Shown here piece after piece: positions 27,447 through 34,294 of a stretch of DNA of 43,972 nucleotides. The position numbers and the translations under genes were made by a program. The notes beneath the pieces were generated by a model that was not told the DNA's origin, searched no databases, and worked only from the letters and a program-made list of their open reading frames with translations. This DNA is from Zoogloeaceae bacterium (GTDB lineage: Bacteria > Pseudomonadota > Gammaproteobacteria > Burkholderiales > Rhodocyclaceae), in NCBI GenBank assembly GCA_031287525.1, contig JAITSU010000007.1, positions 1 to 43,972 on the forward strand. Reading direction: 5' to 3'. The stretch's first letter is position 1, and each line of letters begins with the position of its first letter.

Positions 27447-27529
27447 GATGCGGGGCTGGATTCGAACCAGCATCCGTTCGGGAGCGTTGTGCGCTCCTAC
27501 CACCCTTACCCATCGGGCTACACCGCATC
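27447..27529 (-). tRNA. tRNA-like sequence, probably degenerate
   Basis: On the minus strand the ends GATGCGG and CCGCATC pair over 7 bp. A perfect T-arm (GCTGG, TTCGAAT, CCAGC) lies where expected. A D-arm-like GCCC/GGGT hairpin and a 5-bp anticodon-like stem GGAGC/GCTCC with a seven-base loop GCACAAC are present. It departs from a normal tRNA. Position 33 is C instead of T. About three extra bases lie between D-arm and anticodon arm. One base is unpaired between T-stem and acceptor, and no CCA is encoded. No isotype is assigned. Confidence 0.4.
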
Positions 27530-27570
27530 TACGATTTACAGTATAGAATAATCCGCAAAGGATTGAAACC

Positions 27571-28122
27571 ATGCCCAACACCATCAAAATCACCGTCGAC
27601 GACCGTCAAGTGCTTGATGTGCTCGCCGAAATCACCCGCCGCTGCACCCCGCAGGGCATAGCGCCGTACATGCGACTGATCGGCGATAAACTCACCGAAT
27701 CCACCATACGCCGTTTTGAAACCGGCGTCGCTCCCGATGGCTCTCCGTGGCCTGCCTTGAAACCCGGCACCGTCCTCGCGCGCTATGCCGAACTGCTCCA
27801 CGGCAAAAAAAGCGCCCACCACCAAAAAGGCGAAAACAAAGGTAGAGTAACGGCAAAAGCCACCCCCGTCATGCTCCGCCCCCTGATCGCCACCGGCGAA
27901 CTCTCCAAAAACATCCACTACCAACTCATCGACGGCGGCGCGGGCGTAGAAGTCGGCACTAACCGCACCTTCAACGAAAAGCGCGGCGTCGGCGCGGAAG
28001 TCCACCAGTTCGGCACCCAAAACGGACACATCCCCGCCCGCCCGTTTCTAGGTCTCTCCACCGACGACAAAACCACAGTCCTGGACATCCTGAACCAACT
28101 CCTGACCAACCCACCCCCCTGA
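27571..28122 (+). CDS. Mu gpG-like virion morphogenesis protein
   Basis: This family (phage virion morphogenesis, Mu gpG) joins heads to tails or completes tails. The 183-residue protein has the common features: IKITVDDRQVLDVLAEI at the N-terminus, then MRLIGDKLTESTIRRFETG, APDGSPWPALKPGT and the C-terminal GHIPARPFLGLSTDDKT. It is the last prophage gene in the window; proteins that normally follow (protease, capsid) are absent. The start is 42 bases after the tRNA-like element. Confidence 0.85.
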   Translation: MPNTIKITVDDRQVLDVLAEITRRCTPQGIAPYMRLIGDKLTESTIRRFETGVAPDGSPWPALKPGTVLARYAELLHGKKSAHHQKGENKGRVTAKATPVMLRPLIATGELSKNIHYQLIDGGAGVEVGTNRTFNEKRGVGAEVHQFGTQNGHIPARPFLGLSTDDKTTVLDILNQLLTNPPP

Positions 28123-28141
28123 CTTTTACCCCATGTCCCCA

Positions 28142-28247
28142 ATTGCGCCACACGCAATGAAATTGCAAACAACGTCCCGCCAAATCCCGCCTAGTCCAAC
28201 CCAGTCCCACAAATATCGCGCAAATCACTCCTAAATATCGCGCCGCT
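28142..28247. repeat. Flanking element, right copy
   Basis: It begins with ATTGCGCCACACGCAAT, a perfect six-base inverted repeat around CCACA. It contains AAATATCGCGC at 28211 and again at 28233, and ends with AAATATCGCGCCGCT, as in the left copy. The spacing is about 38 bases longer than in the left copy. It lies 20 bases after the gpG stop. Confidence 0.65.
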
Positions 28248-28250
28248 GAT

Positions 28251-28420
28251 CATCTTCGATGCGGATGCTGATGTTGTGTAGCGCGGTGGGGACATCGGGG
28301 GCGGCGGAAATGTAGAGTCCGGGTTTGCAGGTAAGTGCCATGCCGGGGGGGCGAGTTCGCGCCAGAGTTTGGGGGAACTGTCGGCTTTCTTGTAATCGTC
28401 CGCGTCGTGCACGTCCAGCC
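28251..28420 (-). pseudogene. Internal fragment of a second pepP gene
   Basis: About 170 bases are nearly 90% identical by eye to 29162-29329 inside the intact pepP gene. On the minus strand they encode LDVHDADDYKKADSSPKLWR, then lose frame through two extra G in a G run. They correspond to the metal-binding C-terminal part of PepP. No start, stop or remaining gene is present. It borders the prophage remnant, so the phage edge or a recombination may have cut it. The 28421-28518 gap holds nothing else recognisable. Confidence 0.85.
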
Positions 28421-28518
28421 TCATCATGATTACTGCTTAACATATGAAACCGACCGCGCCGCCCCGCTCTTGGGACGGCGTCGGATGGACTGAATTGCTG
28501 GGCGTTTCTTCAATACGA

Positions 28519-28872
28519 CTACAAGATGTCAATAGACTCCACGTCTATTTCGGGACTCTCCAAAAAATCTTTCTCAACTTCACCCCTGATCCGAACGCGA
28601 GTCTTTTCATTGATTCCGTGATTCGGAAAGATATCGCGATCTATCTCTATCCGTACTTGGTCTTTTCCATCAGAGAAGATGTACTTTTCATGGGTTAGCT
28701 GCTTGATGATGTATCCGCTGATGTCCACCAACGAGTCGTCTTTGGCCGATAGCGCCGCAGCGACAGACTGACTTGGCGCCTGCGCTCCTGGCCCCAAATA
28801 TTGAGCGGCGACCTTGGTTGAGGAAAACATCAGTACAGGAACAACCAGTAATGCAATTTTTGCAAGTTTCAT
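28519..28872 (-). CDS. YgiW/YdeI-type periplasmic OB-fold protein
   Basis: The 117-residue protein starts with a signal peptide (MKLAKIALLVVPVLMFSSTK, cleavage near VAA-Q at about residue 25). A BOF domain follows: SLVDISGYIIKQLTHEKYIF, then VRIEIDRDIFPNHGINEKTRVRI-type strands ending in the acidic VESIDIL. The family is linked to stress tolerance and binds cationic ligands in the periplasm; the exact role is not settled. Start is set by GGGAGA upstream. It stands between the pepP relic and pepP, all on the minus strand. Confidence 0.8.
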   Translation of the reverse strand: MKLAKIALLVVPVLMFSSTKVAAQYLGPGAQAPSQSVAAALSAKDDSLVDISGYIIKQLTHEKYIFSDGKDQVRIEIDRDIFPNHGINEKTRVRIRGEVEKDFLESPEIDVESIDIL

Positions 28873-29057
28873 CAGAATCTCCCTCTTCAGGTTGGAAAAA
28901 CAGGCTTTCGGATTTGCGCTGGCACACCCGACACCTGAGTTAAGCGACGTAGCCCGTCCGCTTGAACGAGTAGTCAGAGTATACGCGAAAATTCCCTGCG
29001 AATACGGCAACTGACGCGCCGGATTAAAAGTGGCGGGAGCATCCTGCTCCCGCCACT

Positions 29058-30374
29058 TCAAAACTCTTCTTGCGCGGCATGTCGCATGAGTTCTTCAATT
29101 TCGCGCACGCTTTTCGGCGCGCTGGTGTAAACCTCGCAGCCGGTAGGCGTGATGAGCAAATCGTCTTCGATGCGGATGCCGATGTTATGTAGCGCGGCGG
29201 GGACATCGGGGGCGGCGGGGATGTAGAGACCGGGCTCGCAGGTGAGGGTCATGCCGGGAGCGAGTTCTCGCCAGAGGTTGGGTGAACTGCCGGCTTCCTT
29301 GTAATCGCCCGCGTCGTGCACGTCCAGCCCCAGCCAGTGGGCGGTGTTGTGCATGTAAAAACGTCGGTAGGCGGCGGATTCAATCAGCCCGTCTACGTCG
29401 CCCGCCAGCAGTTTCAGGTCGACCATGCCTTGCGTCAGTACGCGCGCGGCGGCTTCATGCGGCACATTGAAGCGGACGCCGGGACGGGTGGCGGCGATGG
29501 CGGCGGACTGGGCGGCGAGGACAATTTCGTAGCAATCTTTTTGCGCGGGAGAAAAACGCCCGTTCACCGGAAAGGTGCGGGTAATGTCGGCGGCGTAACC
29601 TGCGAATTCGCAGCCCGCGTCAATCAGCACCAGATCGCCGTCGATGAGGGGCTGGCTGTTGTCCACGTAATGCAGGGTGCAGGCGTTTTTGCCGCCTGCC
29701 ACGATGGGGGAGTAGGCGTGGCCACTCGCGCCCTGACGCCGGAATTCGTAGCTGAGTTCGGCTTCCAGCGCGTATTCCGTTTTTGCGGTATGTATGCTGG
29801 CACGCATGGCGCGGGCGTGTCCGGCGGATGTGATGTCGGCGGCGCGGCGCATGAGGTCTTGTTCCGCCGCGTCTTTAATGAGCCGCAGGGCGTCCAGCGG
29901 CGCGCGCCAGTCACAGAGGGCGCTGGGCGCGCGTTTGCCCTGACGCGCCTGGGCGCGCACGGCGTCAAGGGCGCGGGCGATGCGGGCGTCCCATTCGGCA
30001 TCCAGCCCGAAGGCGTGCCAGAGGGTCGGATGGTCGGCGATGAGGTGCGGCAGTTTTTCATCCAGCGTGGCGATGGGGTAGGCTTCATCAAAGCCGAAAG
30101 TTTGAGCGGCGGCTTCAGGTCCATAGCGAAAGCCGTCCCAGATTTCCCGTAGCGCGTCCTTTTCCCGACAAAACAGGGTGGAACGTCCGCCCGCCAACAC
30201 CAGCACAGCTTCCGGTTCGGGAAAGCCGGTCAAATGCCAGAAATAGGAATCGGCGCGATAGGGATGCGGATTGTCGCGGTTCCGCAGACGCTCCGGCGCG
30301 GTGGGAATGAGCGCGACGCCATCGCCGATGAGGTTCAGAAAATGGGCGCGGCGGGCGATGAAGGGAGATGTCAT
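29058..30374 (-). CDS. pepP: Xaa-Pro aminopeptidase
   Basis: PepP removes N-terminal residues ahead of proline with a dinuclear Mn site. The 438 residues match the family length. The M24 ligands are visible in LIDAGCEFAGYAADITRTFP (two Asp), MHNTAHWLGLDVHD (His), TCEPGLYIP (Glu) and IGIRIEDDLLIT (Glu). The N-terminal creatinase-like domain contains NPHPYRADSYFWHLTGFPEP. Start MTSPFIARRA was preferred over a more upstream ATG because it fits known N-termini and the promoter region is kept free. Divergent from yefM. Confidence 0.94.
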   Translation of the reverse strand: MTSPFIARRAHFLNLIGDGVALIPTAPERLRNRDNPHPYRADSYFWHLTGFPEPEAVLVLAGGRSTLFCREKDALREIWDGFRYGPEAAAQTFGFDEAYPIATLDEKLPHLIADHPTLWHAFGLDAEWDARIARALDAVRAQARQGKRAPSALCDWRAPLDALRLIKDAAEQDLMRRAADITSAGHARAMRASIHTAKTEYALEAELSYEFRRQGASGHAYSPIVAGGKNACTLHYVDNSQPLIDGDLVLIDAGCEFAGYAADITRTFPVNGRFSPAQKDCYEIVLAAQSAAIAATRPGVRFNVPHEAAARVLTQGMVDLKLLAGDVDGLIESAAYRRFYMHNTAHWLGLDVHDAGDYKEAGSSPNLWRELAPGMTLTCEPGLYIPAAPDVPAALHNIGIRIEDDLLITPTGCEVYTSAPKSVREIEELMRHAAQEEF

Positions 30375-30410
30375 ATTTTCGGCACAATCGACACAAATAA
30401 ATATCCGGTC

Positions 30411-30430
30411 ATTGTACAATAAGGCTGTAC
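30411..30430. promoter_or_regulatory. Operator-like palindrome of the yefM-yoeB promoter
   Basis: ATTGTACAAT is a perfect ten-base palindrome with the TGTACA core known for YefM operators, followed by a second half-like CTGTAC at 30425-30430. TACAAT inside it can serve as -10 box for yefM. Autorepression by the antitoxin and toxin complex is therefore likely. Confidence 0.6.
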
Positions 30431-30446
30431 GTTAAAGGAGCGCAAC

Positions 30447-30737
30447 ATGACCATAGAAACGACTTACAGCCAGGTGCGCGGACAGCTCAAAACCTTGATG
30501 GATCGCGCTGTGGATGATCGCGAAATCATCGTGGTGAACCGTCGTCATGGCGGCAATGTCGCCTTGATTGCGGCGGATGAACTGGACGGTTTGCTGGAAA
30601 CGGCGCATCTGCTCCGCTCGGAGAAGAATGCGGAACGCTTGCTGTCCGCATTGACTCGCGCCCGTCACGAAACCCTTGCGCCGGTATCGCTGGATGTCTT
30701 GCAGCAAGAAATTGAAGCGGTGGGGCGCGATGAGTGA
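30447..30737 (+). CDS. yefM: YefM-type antitoxin
   Basis: YefM binds DNA through its N-terminal Phd/YefM fold and neutralises YoeB through its flexible C-terminus. The 96-residue protein has TTYSQVRGQLKTLMDRAVDD, then EIIVVNRRHGGNVALIAADE and LDGLLETAHLLRS, all typical. An AAGGAG ribosome site lies before the ATG. It overlaps yoeB by eight bases. The C-terminus is slightly longer than in the E. coli protein. Confidence 0.92.
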   Translation: MTIETTYSQVRGQLKTLMDRAVDDREIIVVNRRHGGNVALIAADELDGLLETAHLLRSEKNAERLLSALTRARHETLAPVSLDVLQQEIEAVGRDE

Positions 30738-31029
30738 TCCTGTGCATGAGCGATTGGCGGGACATTCGGCAGCGCGTTTGACAGTATGCCAGCCGGAATT
30801 TCTGGAAGATTTGCAATACTGGATTGAAACCGACCGTCGTACCGCGAAACGCCTGCTCGAATTGATGCGCGCGATTGCGCGCGACCCTTTTCATGGGATT
30901 GGCAAACCCGAACCGCTGAAATATTTTGGCGCGGATGTCTGGTCGCGCCGGATTACGCAGGAACATCGCTGCGTTTATCTGGTCAAAGCGGATCGTGTCG
31001 AATTTTTGCAAGGGCGCTATCACTATTAG
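30730..31029 (+). CDS. yoeB: YoeB-type mRNA interferase toxin
   Basis: YoeB is a RelE-fold ribosome-dependent nuclease that cuts mRNA at the start region of translation. The 99-residue protein has the family core FLEDLQYWIETDRRTAKRLL, GIGKPEPLKYF, WSRRITQEHRCVYLV and the C-terminal GRYHY, with catalytic Glu, Arg and His-Tyr end residues in place. It has about 12 more N-terminal residues than usual. The start MSDPVHERL lies inside the yefM end and is coupled to it; a later start is possible. The toxin appears intact. Confidence 0.93.
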   Translation: MSDPVHERLAGHSAARLTVCQPEFLEDLQYWIETDRRTAKRLLELMRAIARDPFHGIGKPEPLKYFGADVWSRRITQEHRCVYLVKADRVEFLQGRYHY

Positions 31030-31314
31030 GCATTTTTATCGAAGTATGACAGAAAATTGGGGCGAGCAGATTTTTCGATTATATTTTCATGGAAATGAAC
31101 TATGACATTTTTTTACAAGCTCCCTCATTTCTCGCAGAAGTATGAATAGATTTTCATCATCAAATTTTTCAAAGGGGACAGTAATTTTTATTTCCAGATT
31201 GGTCTTGCTGGCTTCAATGCCAGCCTTTTTCTCACCATCTTCATATGAGGTTCAGGAAATGGGCGCGGCGCTGGGCGAAGGGGGCTGGATCGAAAGTCAT
31301 GTTTTTAACACTTG
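31030..31314. other. AT-rich gap with a pepP 5' relic
   Basis: No gene is supported. The first 200 bases are AT-rich with several short broken frames (for example ATG at 31045, 31089 and 31142), perhaps remains of a decayed small gene. At 31245-31270 a 26-base segment matches the 5' end of pepP (30328-30353) with one mismatch in the same orientation. A weaker match continues for about 30 bases to a CAT like that of the pepP start. Confidence 0.55.
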
Positions 31315-32364
31315 CTACAGGCTTGTACATACAGACCTGATGGCACTAGCCTGCCTTTGTTCATGAACGGGTATTGACATCGTATCAATATTCTGTTCAA
31401 AGTATCCGCATACATCCTTGAACGTATCTTTCCGCTTTTGGTCTTCAGCATCAGCCTCACTGGAAAAGGTTGCCCATTCAAAATCCGACTTTAGATCGAT
31501 ATTTTCTGATTTCTTGCGTTCCAGTAGCTCCTGACCTTTCAGTCTGTAGCTAATCATATTTTGATTGATTTTCATCTGTCTGACGATGATATCCCGTAAT
31601 TTCGGATGATAAAAATACTCTTTGGCTTCAAGTTTATTTATTGACCGATCAATTTTCTTGATGTCATCATCGGCACGAGCACTGGCAAATCTTCCCCGCG
31701 CAAAATCTGCTGCGTTGATGTTCGAAAGTTTTGATGCAAGAAGACCGGCTTCTATAATTTCATCAAGTTCTTCGTAACGTGACTGCTTTACAACAGTTTT
31801 AATGCTTTTGGTACGCATTTCGACGCATGCTGTCTTGAAAGCGTCCTCATCTCCTCGCATGTCAGCAGGCAGCGGCGGAGCAATACCCATTTCAACGTAT
31901 GCGCACACGCTCATGATGGTTTCTTTCAGCTTTTTGTCTTCCGCGTCAGATTTGCGGTACAAAAGAATTTTGTCTTCCGGGTCAGGTCCGCGGTAAAAAG
32001 AAAATGGGGAGGAAAAACCACGACCTTCCAGTCTGTCATTACCTTTCTGTCTGAAGCGAATTACATTTTGGGCAACTTTCATATGGTTAACCATAAGCTC
32101 TTGTAATCGTGGATAACGAACTTTGAGTCTGGATTCAAGTATATTTATTGATTGCTCGATTTTTTGAATATCGGCTTCAGCAGAATCATTTGAAAAGGTT
32201 CCCTTCGCATAGCTTTCCGCGTTAGCGTGAGCCAGTTCTGTTGCCTCAATGCCAGCCGTGATAATCTCACGAAATTCGGCAGAAAGTAGCTGGTTCGTAA
32301 TGCGTATCCAACCAAATACGCCCACGCCTGCCAATACCACAATCAGAATAATTATCTTTTTCAT
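31315..32364 (-). CDS. Membrane-anchored protein with an internal domain duplication
   Basis: The family is not recognised. The 349-residue protein has an N-terminal membrane helix or uncleaved signal (KKIIILIVVLAGVGVFGWI) and should face the periplasm. The rest is two homologous helical units of about 145 residues. Unit 1 has EIITAGIEATELAHANAESY, a DIQKIEQSINILES helix and NHMKVAQNVIRFRQKGNDRL. Unit 2 has EIIEAGLLASKLSNINAADF, a DIKKIDRSINKLEA helix and RQMKINQNMISYRLKGQELL. Each unit ends in a DAEDKK/DAEDQKRK helix with one cysteine (MSVCAYVEMG, KDVCGYFEQN), and there are further cysteines. GC is low compared with murU. A GGAGGA site precedes the ATG. Confidence 0.75.
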   Translation of the reverse strand: MKKIIILIVVLAGVGVFGWIRITNQLLSAEFREIITAGIEATELAHANAESYAKGTFSNDSAEADIQKIEQSINILESRLKVRYPRLQELMVNHMKVAQNVIRFRQKGNDRLEGRGFSSPFSFYRGPDPEDKILLYRKSDAEDKKLKETIMSVCAYVEMGIAPPLPADMRGDEDAFKTACVEMRTKSIKTVVKQSRYEELDEIIEAGLLASKLSNINAADFARGRFASARADDDIKKIDRSINKLEAKEYFYHPKLRDIIVRQMKINQNMISYRLKGQELLERKKSENIDLKSDFEWATFSSEADAEDQKRKDTFKDVCGYFEQNIDTMSIPVHEQRQASAIRSVCTSL

Positions 32365-32424
32365 ACAATCCTCCTGGTTATTAGATACTCTTGGAAGGAA
32401 AATGGGGAAACCCGGATTCTCCTG

Positions 32425-33126
32425 TTAGTTATCTTCTTTCGTCCGCCGTTTGAGTTCCTCATCCAGCAATATCAAGCGTTCCGGGGTGCCGACATCGACC
32501 CATTGTCCGTCGAAGCGTTCGCCCGTCACCAGTCCTTTGGCGGCGGCGGCGTAGAGCAGGGGGGCGAGTTTGGCGGGGCGGTCGGCTTCGACGTTGGCGA
32601 ACAGGCGGGGCGAGTAGATGCCGATGCCGGTGAAGGTCAGGGCGTTGTTGCGCTCGTTGTTGTCGGCGCTGATTTTGCCGTCGCGCCCCAGATTGAAATC
32701 GCCTTGCGGGTGGTGGGCGGGGTTGTCGACCAGCAGCAGGTGCGCCTGTTTATCCTGAAGGGGCATGGTGAGCGCCTGCGCCGGATTCCAGTCGCAGAAG
32801 ATGTCGCCATTGATGAGGAGAAAGGGTTGTTCGCCCAAAAGCGGCAGAACGCGGGCGACGCCGCCAGCGGTTTCCAGCGCGCCCGGTGGTTCGGGCGAAT
32901 AGACGATGTGCAGGTTCCAGGCGGCGCCGTCGCCCAGGATGTTCAAAAACTGATCGCCCAGATGGGAAACATTGATGATGACATGTCGGAATCCGGCGGC
33001 GGCGAGGCGTTCCAGATGCCAGACGATGAGGGGTTTGCCGCCCACGGGCAGCAGCGGTTTGGGCGTGGTGTCGGTGAGCGGGCGCATACGCTCGCCGCGT
33101 CCGGCTGCCAGAATCATGGTTCTCAT
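32425..33126 (-). CDS. murU: MurNAc-1-phosphate uridylyltransferase
   Basis: MurU makes UDP-MurNAc from MurNAc-1-phosphate in the peptidoglycan recycling bypass that skips fosfomycin-sensitive MurA. The 233-residue protein has the nucleotidyltransferase signature MILAAGRGERMRPLTDTTPK with PLLPVGGKPLI, the metal-binding INGDIFCDWNP, and the C-terminal WVDVGTPERL. Start MRTMILAAG was chosen since the longer frame upstream is not protein-like. The kinase that makes its substrate is encoded 32 bases upstream. Confidence 0.9.
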   Translation of the reverse strand: MRTMILAAGRGERMRPLTDTTPKPLLPVGGKPLIVWHLERLAAAGFRHVIINVSHLGDQFLNILGDGAAWNLHIVYSPEPPGALETAGGVARVLPLLGEQPFLLINGDIFCDWNPAQALTMPLQDKQAHLLLVDNPAHHPQGDFNLGRDGKISADNNERNNALTFTGIGIYSPRLFANVEADRPAKLAPLLYAAAAKGLVTGERFDGQWVDVGTPERLILLDEELKRRTKEDN

Positions 33127-33158
33127 AATGTCACCGCCATTGAAAAAATGAAAAAAGG

Positions 33159-34205
33159 TTAAAAGGTCAGCCCCGTTTCCGCGCTTTTGTTTTCCAGCGC
33201 GTCGAACAGGGTGAGCAGGGGTCTTAGCGCATTGTAGCGAGCCGCCGTCTTTTTCGCATAGCCTACAAAACGTGGCAGGTCGGCGATGTAGTTTTCCTTG
33301 CCGTCCCGATATTTCAGGCGGCAGAAGATACCGAGCACTTTCAGGTGGCGTTGCAAGCCCATCCATTCATAAGCCTGCCAGAAATCGCCGAAATCCGCGT
33401 GCACGGGCAGCCCGGCGGCGCGCGCCTTTTCCCAGTAGCGCACCACCCAGTCGAGTTCCTGCTCTTCTTCCCAAGAGATGAAGGCGTCGCGGAACAGGGA
33501 AACCACATCATAGGTGATGGGGCCGTACACCGCATCCTGAAAATCCAGAATGCCGGGGGTAAGCGCAGTTGTGTGCGCTGCGGCGCTTTCCGTCACCATC
33601 AGGTTGCGCGGCATGAAATCACGGTGCACGAATACCCTCTTCTGCGCCAGGGCGGAATCGACCAGCAGGCGGAAGAGGTTGTCCAGCGCGCTCTGCTGTT
33701 CGGTGGTGAGGGCGCGTTCCAGATGGCGACCGACATACCACTCCGGGAACAGGCGCAGTTCGCGGCGCAACAGGGTTTCGTCGTAGGGCGGCAGCGCGTC
33801 GGGGCGGGAAGCCTGTTGCCAGCGCACGAGCACATCCAGCGCCGGGCGCATCAGGTGATCGGCAAGCGCGGGTTCGGACTGGAGGGCGGCGAGGTAGCCG
33901 ACGCGCCCCAAATCGGAGAGCAGCAAAAAACCGTGGTCGAGGTCGGCAATTTCGACGCGCGGGGCGCAAAGATTGGCTTTCGCAAACAGACCGGCGACCT
34001 TGACGAAGGGGCGGCTGTCTTCCTTGTCCGGCGGCGCGTCCATCAGGATGCGGGTGTCGCCATTCGGCAGGGTGAGGCGAAAATAGCGGCGGAAACTGGC
34101 GTCGGCAGAGGCGGGGGCGATGCCGATTTCGCCAGCGGGATGGGCGGCGTAAAGGGGCGCAACGTGCTGTGACACCCATTCTTGCAATTGTTGGTCGCGT
34201 GACAT
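33159..34205 (-). CDS. amgK: MurNAc/GlcNAc anomeric kinase
   Basis: AmgK phosphorylates MurNAc (and GlcNAc) at C1, feeding MurU. The 348-residue APH-fold protein has the glycine-poor N-lobe SADASFRRYFRL, FLLLSDLGRVGYL, the Brenner motif FVHRDFMPRNLMV with catalytic Asp, and ILDFQDAVYGPITYDVVSLF with the metal Asp. The position next to murU and divergent from lptD matches the known AmgK-MurU arrangement. Confidence 0.9.
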   Translation of the reverse strand: MSRDQQLQEWVSQHVAPLYAAHPAGEIGIAPASADASFRRYFRLTLPNGDTRILMDAPPDKEDSRPFVKVAGLFAKANLCAPRVEIADLDHGFLLLSDLGRVGYLAALQSEPALADHLMRPALDVLVRWQQASRPDALPPYDETLLRRELRLFPEWYVGRHLERALTTEQQSALDNLFRLLVDSALAQKRVFVHRDFMPRNLMVTESAAAHTTALTPGILDFQDAVYGPITYDVVSLFRDAFISWEEEQELDWVVRYWEKARAAGLPVHADFGDFWQAYEWMGLQRHLKVLGIFCRLKYRDGKENYIADLPRFVGYAKKTAARYNALRPLLTLFDALENKSAETGLTF

Positions 34206-34294
34206 GTGAACCGGAAGGCTTGGGGTAGAATGTCAGGATTTTAGCATCGGGGTTTCGCGCGTTTCCCGCTTTTTCCCGTCATTTCTTCCCCAGA

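Larger units (their letters stand above)
22263..28250. mobile_element. Remnant of a Mu-like prophage
   Basis: Between prmB and the pepP relics lies a block with three proteins of the Mu head module in Mu order: portal (gp29/DUF935), minor head gpF, and gpG. Small unrecognised genes and a 5'-truncated gene lie around them. Transposase, large terminase, protease/scaffold, major capsid and tail genes are missing, so it cannot make particles alone. Two similar non-coding elements at 23477-23544 and 28142-28247 frame the head genes. The outer limits are approximate; phage ends were not recognised. Confidence 0.75.

Noticed and set aside
27180..27593. 137-codon minus-strand frame in the gpF-gpG gap
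   Set aside because: It translates through the tRNA-like element and hairpins, and the result looks like RNA-gene sequence read as protein.
28444..28698. 84-codon plus-strand frame
   Set aside because: It lies opposite the YgiW-type gene, has no ribosome site, and the minus-strand protein has a signal peptide and a recognisable domain.
31142..31366. 74-codon plus-strand frame
   Set aside because: No ribosome site. It runs through the pepP relic and into the end of the minus-strand gene; the composition is not protein-like.
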